Source: Lachnospiraceae bacterium (GTDB taxonomy: Bacteria > Bacillota > Clostridia > Lachnospirales > Lachnospiraceae). From it: 12,980 bases of DNA. This document shows positions 6,410 through 12,980 of this stretch, piece after piece (positions within the stretch are counted from its first letter, which is position 1; each line of letters begins with the position of its first letter). The translations under genes were made by a program, and so were the position numbers. The stretch lies in assembly GCA_900770785.1 (NCBI GenBank), contig CAAGLJ010000230.1, positions 1-12,980 on the forward strand, given 5' to 3'. Below the pieces are notes generated by a model. The model worked only from the letters and a program-made list of their open reading frames with translations, had not been told where the DNA came from and made no database searches.

Positions 6410-6454
6410 ACTGCTATCCTATAAAATTTGAAAAGTATATGTAAAATCAGTACG

Positions 6455-7534
6455 TTAAAGAATCTCTTCAATGACGAGAGTATCAGGTTCAACGCTCAAA
6501 TCAATATATTCGTCGCCACAGCGGATAAGAGGGCGGCTTAAGGCATGTTTGTTGATTAAGACGACTTCGCCCTTACGTCCGTCACTTAAGCGAACCCGGT
6601 TTAAAATGTAGGTATTTAACACATTTTCCATAAAAGTCAGGATATATTTGGTGTCATATTTTTGAATACCTTCATTTTCAAACAAAGAAAGTACAGTAAA
6701 GGGGCACAGGGCGCTTCTATACACTCTGGTAGCGGTCATGGCCTCATACACATCTGCAATAGCCACAATTTTGGCAAAGGGATCAATCTGCGATGAGGAA
6801 AGGCCGAAGGGATAGCCGCTGCCGTCACAACGTTCGTGATGTAAAAGGGCTGCGTTGGCAATATGAGGATCCACATGGCATTTTTGCAGAATATTATACC
6901 CCTCCAGTGCATGAGTTTTAATGATATTATATTCCTGGTTGGTCAGTTGGGCAGGCTTCTTTATGATTACCTCCGGAATACGCAGCTTACCAATATCATG
7001 GAGAAGCCCGCACTGGGTTGCCAGCGAAACATCTTCCTCACTCATATTCAGCCAGGTTGCCAGAACATTGCAGATCAGGGCTACATTAATGCTGTGGGCA
7101 TAGGTCTGATCGTCATAATGGCGCATATTATGCAGAATATCAAAAATGTGGAGTGTGCTGTGAGTATTATGGAGCAGGGCAAGAGTATCCTCCAATAATT
7201 CGTTAATGTTCAGAGGTCCATTCTTTTCCACCACATCATTTAGAACGATTTTAAATTTTTCTACATCTGCCTGAAAATCAATCGTAAATTTTTTGAATTC
7301 AGGACTGTTTTTAATCCGATTGGAATAGCTGTCTTCCGGTTCTGTGTCCTGAGTGGCCAGAACAGGATCATCCTTTTTAATATAAATAAATGGGATGGAA
7401 TAAAAGGCCAGCTTGGTAATGGCTTTATCCGTCAGCAGACTTCCAGCAGGCAGAATCAGCTGGTCGCTGTAGGTATATACATCCTTTGCAATAGCCATAC
7501 CGGGAGTTAATTGAGAAGTGGGGATCGCTTGCAT
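6455..7534 (-). CDS. HD-GYP domain cyclic-di-GMP phosphodiesterase
   Basis: A 359-residue soluble protein expected to hydrolyse the second messenger cyclic di-GMP, lowering its level and so shifting motility and surface behaviour. An N-terminal region (1-60, LTPGMAIAKDVY, ILPAGSLLTDKAI) is the type often fused to HD-GYP domains. The catalytic domain runs over about 130-300. Its metal and signature residues are all present: H147, the HD pair H179-D180 in LLHDIGKL, H208, H232-H233-E234 in LLHHERCDGSGYP, the GYP triplet at 240-242 and D261. A small beta-rich tail follows (about 310-359). No membrane segment or recognisable receiver domain is seen, so the input signal is unknown. AAAGGAGG precedes the ATG, and an almost ideal promoter lies upstream. 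It is monocistronic, divergent from metK and convergent with murA. Confidence 0.94.
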   Translation of the reverse strand: MQAIPTSQLTPGMAIAKDVYTYSDQLILPAGSLLTDKAITKLAFYSIPFIYIKKDDPVLATQDTEPEDSYSNRIKNSPEFKKFTIDFQADVEKFKIVLNDVVEKNGPLNINELLEDTLALLHNTHSTLHIFDILHNMRHYDDQTYAHSINVALICNVLATWLNMSEEDVSLATQCGLLHDIGKLRIPEVIIKKPAQLTNQEYNIIKTHALEGYNILQKCHVDPHIANAALLHHERCDGSGYPFGLSSSQIDPFAKIVAIADVYEAMTATRVYRSALCPFTVLSLFENEGIQKYDTKYILTFMENVLNTYILNRVRLSDGRKGEVVLINKHALSRPLIRCGDEYIDLSVEPDTLVIEEIL

Positions 7535-7581
7535 AAATCCTCCTTTATGTCATAAATAAGTTGATACTGCCTATGTTAAAA

Positions 7582-7610
7582 AGTATAGGATTACTCATTC
7601 CTATTGTCAA
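7582..7610 (-). promoter_or_regulatory. Strong SigA promoter for the HD-GYP gene with internal inverted repeat
   Basis: On the minus strand: -35 TTGACA (7605-7610, perfect consensus), a 17-base spacer and -10 TATACT (7582-7587, 5 of 6). The leader is about 40 bases. A perfect 6-base inverted repeat, ATAGGA (7585-7590) and TCCTAT (7599-7604) with 8 bases between, fills the spacer and overlaps the -10 box, a likely repressor site. Confidence 0.85.
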
Positions 7611-7615
7611 GAAAA

Positions 7616-7634
7616 ATGGATAAATATGGATAAA
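7616..7634. repeat. Tandem 10-base direct repeat next to the HD-GYP -35 box
   Basis: ATGGATAAA occurs at 7616-7624 and again at 7626-7634, one helical turn apart, beginning 6 bases upstream of the -35 box of the HD-GYP promoter (upstream in the minus sense). It could be a binding site for a dimeric regulator; no family is assigned. Confidence 0.4.
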
Positions 7635-7711
7635 AATTTTGTTATTTGTTGTTTAAAAGTAGACAAAATATAAATAAAAAGAGGGTAAATGCAGAAACGG
7701 GATAAAAACAG

Positions 7712-7740
7712 TTGACAAGGCTGCAAGGATAGGGTATGGT
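7712..7740 (+). promoter_or_regulatory. SigA promoter for metK
   Basis: A -35 TTGACA (7712-7717, perfect), a 17-base spacer and -10 TATGGT (7735-7740, 4 of 6). Transcription is predicted to begin near 7747, about 38 bases before the riboswitch P1 helix, leaving a leader of about 217 bases. Confidence 0.78.
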
Positions 7741-7784
7741 ATCAATAGATATTCAGGATATTTAAATTTCATATTGTGTATTCT

Positions 7785-7883
7785 CTCTTATTCAGAGTAG
7801 TGGAGGTACAGAGGACCAACGAAGCTACGGCAACCCCCATATGGGAAGGTGCCAACCTGAGCGAACATTTCGAACAATAAGAG
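7785..7883 (+). ncRNA. SAM-I (S-box) riboswitch aptamer
   Basis: A cis-acting RNA that binds S-adenosylmethionine. The closing helix P1 is CTCTTATT (7785-7792) paired with AATAAGAG (7876-7883), 8 perfect pairs. Between them are the S-box landmarks in order: CAGAGTAGTGGAGG (kink-turn and P2 region), ACGAAGC, GGCAACC opposite GGTGCC (P3, capped by CCC/GGG), then the short P4 CGAA/TTCG after GAGCG. Its position directly before the SAM synthetase gene gives feedback control: high SAM stabilises P1 and turns metK off. Confidence 0.95.
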
Positions 7884-7931
7884 GATTTGAGTATTATAAA
7901 CTTAGTCCGCTTATTAATTAAGCGGACTTTT
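7876..7931 (+). terminator. S-box expression platform: terminator and competing antiterminator
   Basis: The terminator stem AGTCCGCTTA (7904-7913) pairs with TAAGCGGACT (7919-7928), 10 perfect pairs, with a 5-base loop and T at 7928-7931. The antiterminator is bases 7876-7887, starting with the 3' strand of P1, pairing with 7904-7915 over 12 positions with a single A.G mismatch (7882/7909) and one G.U. P1 and the antiterminator therefore compete for the same AATAAG, and the terminator 5' arm repeats the CTTATT of the P1 5' strand. With SAM bound, P1 holds AATAAG and the terminator forms. Confidence 0.93.
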
Positions 7932-7963
7932 CTAATGTGTTTTGAACAAAAGGAGGACAAACA

Positions 7964-9151
7964 ATGGAAAAAAGACTATTTACTTCTGAATCCGTAACGG
8001 AAGGGCATCCTGACAAAATCTGTGACAATATCTCTGATGCTATTCTGGATGCCATGATGGCACAGGATCCTAACAGCCGTGTGGCTTGCGAAACTTCCAT
8101 CACTACGGGGCTGGTTCTGGTCATGGGTGAGATTACGACTAAGGGCTATGTGGATATTCAAAATGTAGTACGAAATACCATCAGAGAAATTGGTTATGAT
8201 GCTTCTGAAAAAGGCTTTGATGCCAATACCTGTGGTGTAATTGTGGCTCTGGACGAGCAGTCTGCGGATATTGCCCTGGGTGTGGACAAGGCTTTGGAGG
8301 CAAAAGAGAACCAGATGTCTGATGCAGATATTGAGGCAATCGGCGCAGGTGATCAGGGTATGATGTTTGGTTATGCAAGCAACGAAACCGAAGAATACAT
8401 GCCGTATCCTATTGCCCTGGCACATAAATTAACCAAAAAATTAACGGATGTCCGTAAAAATGGAACTCTTCCTTATTTAAGACCGGATGGAAAAAGCCAG
8501 GTTACGGTGGAATATGATGAAGAGGGTAAACCGGTTCATATAAATGCAGTGGTAATTTCCTCTCAGCATGCAGCCGAAATCAGTCAGGAACAGATTCGTG
8601 CAGATATTCGTAAATACGTTATTGATCCGGTGGTGCCTCAGGAGCTGGTAGATGAGAATACAAAATATTTCATCAATCCTACAGGCCGTTTCGTTATCGG
8701 AGGACCCAATGGTGATTCCGGCTTAACAGGCCGAAAAATCATCGTGGATACCTATGGCGGTATGGCCCGTCATGGTGGTGGAGCCTTCTCCGGCAAGGAT
8801 TGTACCAAGGTTGACCGTTCGGCAGCCTATGCAGCCCGTTATGTGGCGAAAAATATCGTGGCAGCCGGGCTGGCAGACAAGTGTGAAATTCAGCTGTCCT
8901 ATGCAATTGGTGTGGCACAGCCCACTTCCATCATGGTGGATACCTTTGGCACCGGTAAACTGGAGGACAACCGTCTGGTAGAAATCATCCGTGAGAACTT
9001 TGATCTTCGTCCGGCAGGTATCATTAAGATGCTGGATCTTCGCCGGCCCATTTATAAACAGACGGCTGCCTATGGACATTTTGGACGCAATGATTTGAAT
9101 CTGCCCTGGGAAGCATTAGATAAGGCAGAGGATTTAAAAAAGTATCTGTAA
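7964..9151 (+). CDS. metK: S-adenosylmethionine synthetase (methionine adenosyltransferase)
   Basis: MetK makes S-adenosylmethionine from methionine and ATP in the cytoplasm, releasing phosphate and pyrophosphate. It supplies methyl groups to nearly all methyltransferases and radical-SAM enzymes. At 395 residues it has normal length, and all three domains of the family are complete. Signature motifs seen are GHPDK (14-18), GAGDQGMMFGYA (127-138, the family hexapeptide region that binds ATP) and GGGAFSGKD (271-279, the phosphate-binding loop). A strong ribosome binding site AAAGGAGG lies 9 bases or less before the ATG. Expression is under the S-box riboswitch in its own leader. It has a terminator downstream, so it is a single-gene unit. 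Nothing unusual is seen in the protein. Confidence 0.98.
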   Translation: MEKRLFTSESVTEGHPDKICDNISDAILDAMMAQDPNSRVACETSITTGLVLVMGEITTKGYVDIQNVVRNTIREIGYDASEKGFDANTCGVIVALDEQSADIALGVDKALEAKENQMSDADIEAIGAGDQGMMFGYASNETEEYMPYPIALAHKLTKKLTDVRKNGTLPYLRPDGKSQVTVEYDEEGKPVHINAVVISSQHAAEISQEQIRADIRKYVIDPVVPQELVDENTKYFINPTGRFVIGGPNGDSGLTGRKIIVDTYGGMARHGGGAFSGKDCTKVDRSAAYAARYVAKNIVAAGLADKCEIQLSYAIGVAQPTSIMVDTFGTGKLEDNRLVEIIRENFDLRPAGIIKMLDLRRPIYKQTAAYGHFGRNDLNLPWEALDKAEDLKKYL

Positions 9152-9202
9152 GAGCCAAAAACAGGCTAGGGAAGAAGTAACATAGCCGATAATGGAAAAA
9201 AC

Positions 9203-9238
9203 AAAAAGCTGCACACTATGCCGGTGTGCAGCTTTTTT
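9203..9238 (+). terminator. Intrinsic terminator after metK
   Basis: GCTGCACAC (9208-9216) pairs with GTGTGCAGC (9224-9232), extended by an A5/T5 helix, with a 7-base loop and six T at 9233-9238. The run of A before the stem makes it symmetrical, but no gene converges from the right. Confidence 0.93.
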
Positions 9239-9256
9239 GCTGCAGGAATTCTTGAC

Positions 9257-9285
9257 TTGCTTTTTTTCCATAATCCTCCTATAGT
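9257..9285 (+). promoter_or_regulatory. Candidate promoter for dnaE
   Basis: A -35 TTGCTT (9257-9262), a 17-base spacer and -10 TATAGT (9280-9285, 5 of 6). A better-looking TTGACT at 9252-9257 would leave a 22-base spacer to this -10 and 11 to CATAAT, so it was not chosen. The predicted start is about 32 bases before the ATG. Confidence 0.6.
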
Positions 9286-9323
9286 ATTTATCATAATGGT
9301 TTGGAAAGGAAACAAAACGAAGG

Positions 9324-12300
9324 ATGGCATTTGCACATTTGCACGTTCATACGGAATACAGTCTTCTGGACGGTTCCAATAAAATAAAAGAATATGTGAA
9401 GCGGGTAAAGGAGCTGGGCATGAACAGCGCTGCTATTACAGATCATGGGGTCATGTATGGAGCCATAGACTTTTATCGTACAGCCAGAGAAGAGGGGATC
9501 AAGCCGATTATGGGCTGTGAGATATATGTGGCACCGGGTTCCCGTTTTGATAAGGAAATGGGGGGAGAAAACCGTTACCACCACCTGGTACTGCTGGCGG
9601 AGAACAATATCGGCTATGCCAACCTGATGAAGATTGTCAGCCGGGGCTTTACGGAGGGCTACTATTATAAACCCAGAGTGGATATGGAGATTTTAAACCA
9701 GTACCATGAAGGGATTATTGCCCTTTCGGCCTGCCTTGCAGGGGAGGTGCCCAGAAACCTGCTTCGGGGACTTTATGAAGAGGCCAAAAAGGCTGCTTTA
9801 AAGTATCAGGAATGCTTTGGAAAGGACAACTTTTTTCTGGAGCTGCAGGACCATGGACTGAAGGAGCAGGCAGGAGTCAATCAGCAGCTGGTGAAAATGA
9901 GTAGAGAGCTGGATATTCCTCTGGTGGTAACCAACGACGTTCACTATACCTATGCCCAGGATGTAGAGCCTCATGACATCCTTCTTTGTATCCAGACGGG
10001 AAAGCGGCTGGCAGATGAAAATCGTATGCGGTACGAGGGAGGTCAGTACTACGTCAAAAGTGAAGAAGACATGAAGGGGCTTTTTCCTTATGCCTGGGAG
10101 GCAGTGGAAAACAGCCAGCGGATTGCCGATAGGTGCAACGTGGAGATTGAATTTGGTGTGACCAGGCTGCCCCATTTTGAGGTACCAGAGGACTGTACCC
10201 CTTTTTCCTACCTGAGAAGCCTTTGCTATGATGGACTTACCGAACGCTATGGGTCTGACCATAATCAGCCGGCAGGCGATACGGGACAGACGCTGAAGGA
10301 GCGTTTGGACTATGAACTGCAGGTGATTCAGAACATGGGCTACGTGGACTATTTTCTGATTGTCTGGGATTTCATTAATTATGCCAGAGGGCAGGGGATT
10401 CCGGTAGGACCGGGCAGAGGGTCAGCGGCAGGAAGCATCGTTTCCTACTGTCTGCATATTACCAATATTGACCCCATAAAATATTCTCTGCTGTTTGAGC
10501 GGTTTTTGAATCCGGAACGGGTTTCTATGCCGGATATTGATATCGACTTCTGCTTTGAGAGAAGACAGGAGGTAATCGATTATGTGGGGAAGAAATATGG
10601 TGCGGACAAGGTGGTGCAGATTATTACCTTTGGTACTATGGCGGCTAAGGGTGTAATTCGGGATGTGGGCCGGGTTATGGATTTGCCCTACAATTATGTG
10701 GACAGCATTGCCAAAATGGTACCCAATGAACTCAACATTACCATCAACCGGGCACTGGAGATCAACCCTGAATTTCGCAGGCTCTATGAAGAGGATGAGC
10801 AGGTGAGAACCCTGATTGATCACTGCAAACGCCTGGAGGGACTTCCCCGTCACAGCTCCATGCACGCGGCAGGGGTAGTCATCTGCCCCAGGGCGGCGGA
10901 GGAATTTGTACCCCTGTCCAGAGGAGCGGACGGCTCCATTACCACCCAGTTTACCATGACGACTCTGGAAGAGCTGGGGTTATTAAAAATGGATTTTCTG
11001 GGGCTTAGAACCCTGACGGTTATCCAGAGTGCAGTGGATAATATCGAAAAAAATCATGGGATCCATCTGGATGTGGACGCCCTGGATTATGACGATAAGG
11101 CGGTTTTGGCTTCCATTGGAACGGGGCGGACGGACGGCATTTTTCAGCTGGAAAGTGCGGGAATGAAGAGCTTTATGAAGGAGCTGAAGCCCAGAAGTCT
11201 GGAGGATATCATTGCCGGCATCTCTCTCTACCGTCCCGGCCCAATGGACTTTATTCCCAAGTATATTAAGGGAAAGGATAATCATGATGCCATAACCTAT
11301 GCCTGCCCTCAGTTGGAGCCTATTCTGTCTCCCACCTATGGCTGTATCGTGTATCAGGAACAGGTAATGCAGATTGTTCGTGACCTGGGCGGCTATACCC
11401 TGGGCCGAAGCGATCTGGTGCGCAGGGCCATGAGTAAGAAGAAACAGTCGGTTATGGAAAAGGAAAGGGCTAACTTTATTTATGGAAATCCCGAAGAGGG
11501 AGTACCAGGCTGTATAGCCAATGGCATAACGGAGGAGGTCGCCTCCCGGATTTATGGGGATATGATGGATTTTGCAAAATATGCTTTTAACAAATCCCAT
11601 GCCGTCTGCTATGCTGTGGTGGCTTATCAGACGGCTTATCTGAAATACTATTATCCGGTGGAATTCATGGCAGCTCTCTTAACCTCCGTAATCGATAATT
11701 CCTCCAAGGTGTCGGAATATATTCTTACCTGCCGCCAGATGGGAATTGAGATTCTTCCGCCTGACGTAAATGAAGGAGAGGCTGGTTTTTCCGTAAAAGG
11801 CAATTCCATCCGCTATGCCCTTACGGCCATCAAAGGAGTAGGAAAGCCGGTTATTGAGGCTATGGTAAAGGAAAGAAGCCGAAGAGGACCCTTCACCAAT
11901 CTACAGGATTTTATTACCCGGGATGAAAAGGGAGAGGTAAACAAAAGGGTCATTGAAAACTTCATCAAGGCAGGAGTCTTTGACAGCCTGGGAGGAACCA
12001 GAAAGCAGTACATGAGTGTGTATATCCAGATTCTTGAGCATATTCATCAGGATAAGAAAAATAACATGGCAGGACAGATGTCGTTATTTGATCTGGTAGC
12101 AGAAGAGGAAAAGAAGGATTTTGATATTCAGATGCCGGATGTGGGAGAATACTCCAGAGAAATGCTGCTGGCCTTTGAAAAAGAGGTTTTGGGCATCTAT
12201 GTCAGTGGACATCCTCTGGAAGAATATGAGCAGCTTTGGAAAAAGCAGATTACCAATACTACTGCTGACTTCTATCGTGATGAAGAGACTGGTGAGGTGA

Positions 12301-12797
12301 CGGCAAAAGAAGGTTCTCTGGTGACCATAGGCGGAATGATTATGGATAAAAAAATCAAATATACGAAGAATAATCAGGTAATGGCCTTTTTGCAGGTGGA
12401 GGATCTGGTAGGAACTGTAGAGGTGGTGGTTTTTCCCAAAACCTACGAAAGATATTCGGATCGTATTGCAGAGGACAATAAAGTCTTTTTACGGGGAAGA
12501 GTGGCTGTGGAGGACGAGCGGGACGGAAAGCTGATTTGTGAAAGCATTCAGGGCTTTGATGAAATTCCCAAAAAGCTGTGGATCAAGTTTCCTACAAGAG
12601 AGGATTATGAGCGGCAGGAAAAGGAGCTGTTAAGACAGCTATCCGCCTGTGAAGGCAGGGATCAGGTGGTGATTTACATTGAAAATCCCAAGGCCATGAA
12701 GACCCTTCCGCCGGGACGAAATGTATCGGCAGAACCCCGGCTTCTGGAAGAGCTGGGACGGATTTATGGAGAAGAAAATATTCGTGTGGTAGGATAG
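9324..12797 (+). CDS. dnaE: DNA polymerase III alpha subunit, DnaE type
   Basis: A replicative polymerase of 1157 residues, acting at the replication fork; in Firmicutes with PolC, DnaE usually extends primers and works with PolC. Domains in order: PHP domain (1 to about 280) with metal ligands intact (HLHVH at 5-9, ITDHG, RYHHLVLLA, ACLAGE, TNDVHYT); polymerase core with the catalytic Asp D404 and D406 in PDIDIDF and D557 in KMDFLGL; helix-hairpin-helix at about 832-848 (AIKGVGKPVIEA); clamp-binding motif QMSLFDL at 918-924; OB fold at about 997-1078; and a short tail of about 70 residues. There is no inserted exonuclease domain, which separates it from PolC. GAAAGGA (9304-9310) lies a long 13 bases before the ATG, and AAGG abuts it directly. 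The N-terminus matches the family, so this start is preferred. Confidence 0.97.
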   Translation: MAFAHLHVHTEYSLLDGSNKIKEYVKRVKELGMNSAAITDHGVMYGAIDFYRTAREEGIKPIMGCEIYVAPGSRFDKEMGGENRYHHLVLLAENNIGYANLMKIVSRGFTEGYYYKPRVDMEILNQYHEGIIALSACLAGEVPRNLLRGLYEEAKKAALKYQECFGKDNFFLELQDHGLKEQAGVNQQLVKMSRELDIPLVVTNDVHYTYAQDVEPHDILLCIQTGKRLADENRMRYEGGQYYVKSEEDMKGLFPYAWEAVENSQRIADRCNVEIEFGVTRLPHFEVPEDCTPFSYLRSLCYDGLTERYGSDHNQPAGDTGQTLKERLDYELQVIQNMGYVDYFLIVWDFINYARGQGIPVGPGRGSAAGSIVSYCLHITNIDPIKYSLLFERFLNPERVSMPDIDIDFCFERRQEVIDYVGKKYGADKVVQIITFGTMAAKGVIRDVGRVMDLPYNYVDSIAKMVPNELNITINRALEINPEFRRLYEEDEQVRTLIDHCKRLEGLPRHSSMHAAGVVICPRAAEEFVPLSRGADGSITTQFTMTTLEELGLLKMDFLGLRTLTVIQSAVDNIEKNHGIHLDVDALDYDDKAVLASIGTGRTDGIFQLESAGMKSFMKELKPRSLEDIIAGISLYRPGPMDFIPKYIKGKDNHDAITYACPQLEPILSPTYGCIVYQEQVMQIVRDLGGYTLGRSDLVRRAMSKKKQSVMEKERANFIYGNPEEGVPGCIANGITEEVASRIYGDMMDFAKYAFNKSHAVCYAVVAYQTAYLKYYYPVEFMAALLTSVIDNSSKVSEYILTCRQMGIEILPPDVNEGEAGFSVKGNSIRYALTAIKGVGKPVIEAMVKERSRRGPFTNLQDFITRDEKGEVNKRVIENFIKAGVFDSLGGTRKQYMSVYIQILEHIHQDKKNNMAGQMSLFDLVAEEEKKDFDIQMPDVGEYSREMLLAFEKEVLGIYVSGHPLEEYEQLWKKQITNTTADFYRDEETGEVTAKEGSLVTIGGMIMDKKIKYTKNNQVMAFLQVEDLVGTVEVVVFPKTYERYSDRIAEDNKVFLRGRVAVEDERDGKLICESIQGFDEIPKKLWIKFPTREDYERQEKELLRQLSACEGRDQVVIYIENPKAMKTLPPGRNVSAEPRLLEELGRIYGEENIRVVG

Positions 12798-12980
12798 GAT
12801 CCCGGAGAGAAAATCCTTTGGAGGGAAACAGGTTTGTTCACAGGGAATCGGAGAGAAAAGACTTGAGTTTCCGTAAACTGTAACTGAAAAATGAGTATAT
12901 TTTCCCAAAGTACCAATCTGTCGTTTTTTTGAAGGCAAAGAGTGACAGTTCTGTGAGTAGAGGTACTTTAATAAACCCCA
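12798..12980. other. Non-coding end of window, no gene seen
   Basis: After dnaE I see no coding region, no terminator with a T-run following a stable stem, and no convincing promoter before the edge. An 11-base purine-rich direct repeat CGGAGAGAAAA occurs at 12803-12813 and 12849-12859. A weak promoter-like pair (GTGACA 12942-12947, TTTAAT 12967-12972, spacer 19) could serve a gene beyond the right edge. Confidence 0.5.

Noticed and set aside
10983..11600. 205-codon minus-strand frame inside dnaE
   Set aside because: It lies opposite a fully conserved polymerase core and has no recognisable domain; it is a shadow of the codon usage of dnaE.
12639..12938. 99-codon minus-strand frame at the end of dnaE
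   Set aside because: It overlaps the 3' end of dnaE, shows no family motif and has a composition expected of an antisense shadow.
12942..12972. Promoter at the right edge
   Set aside because: The 19-base spacer and poor -10 make it weak, and no gene is visible in the window to support it.
1..12980. Mobile element, phage, toxin-antitoxin, CRISPR or defence system
   Set aside because: No transposase, integrase, terminal repeats, spacer-repeat array or defence-type domains were seen; every long gene is a chromosomal housekeeping or signalling gene.

Overview
The window looks like chromosomal DNA from a low-to-moderate GC Firmicute of the Clostridia, most likely the family Lachnospiraceae. This is inferred from the type of each protein (a Gram-positive replicative polymerase with an intact PHP domain, a membrane-anchored LysM/G5/M23 peptidase just before murA, a clostridial Y-family polymerase beginning with a DVNSAF motif), from strong AGGAGG-type ribosome binding sites and from extended -10 promoters. 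No database was consulted and I cannot name a genus. I saw no insertion sequence, phage gene, CRISPR array, tRNA or rRNA; it is essentially a housekeeping region, and its most interesting content lies in the regulatory DNA between the genes.

Layout: (1) 3-293 (+), the 3' end of a small (p)ppGpp synthetase, closed by an intrinsic terminator. (2) A 370-base AT-rich gap holding a strong promoter preceded by an inverted repeat; this promoter drives a coiled-coil protein with a C-terminal membrane anchor (664-1239), then a flavin reductase-family protein (1306-1869), ending at a 16-bp-stem terminator. (3) 1913-3163 (-), a Y-family DNA polymerase (dinB) running into that terminator. (4) 3365-4957 (+), a membrane-anchored LysM-G5-M23 cell-wall endopeptidase, divergent from dinB. 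Its promoter carries a perfect match to the WalR (YycF) box of Bacillus, and its leader contains a 14-position hairpin. (5) 5053-6345 (+), murA with its own promoter. (6) 6455-7534 (-), an HD-GYP c-di-GMP phosphodiesterase, convergent with murA and sharing a branched terminator with it. (7) 7964-9151 (+), metK, controlled by an S-box (SAM-I) riboswitch whose switching pairs can be read directly. (8) 9324-12797 (+), dnaE, the DNA polymerase III alpha subunit. The last 183 bases contain no gene I can support.

Functional themes: cell-wall construction and remodelling (M23 peptidase, MurA, with a probable WalRK input), nucleotide second messengers (alarmone synthetase, HD-GYP phosphodiesterase), methyl-donor supply under SAM feedback (metK), and DNA synthesis. 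The two polymerases carry near-identical sliding-clamp motifs (QMNLFD and QMSLFD).
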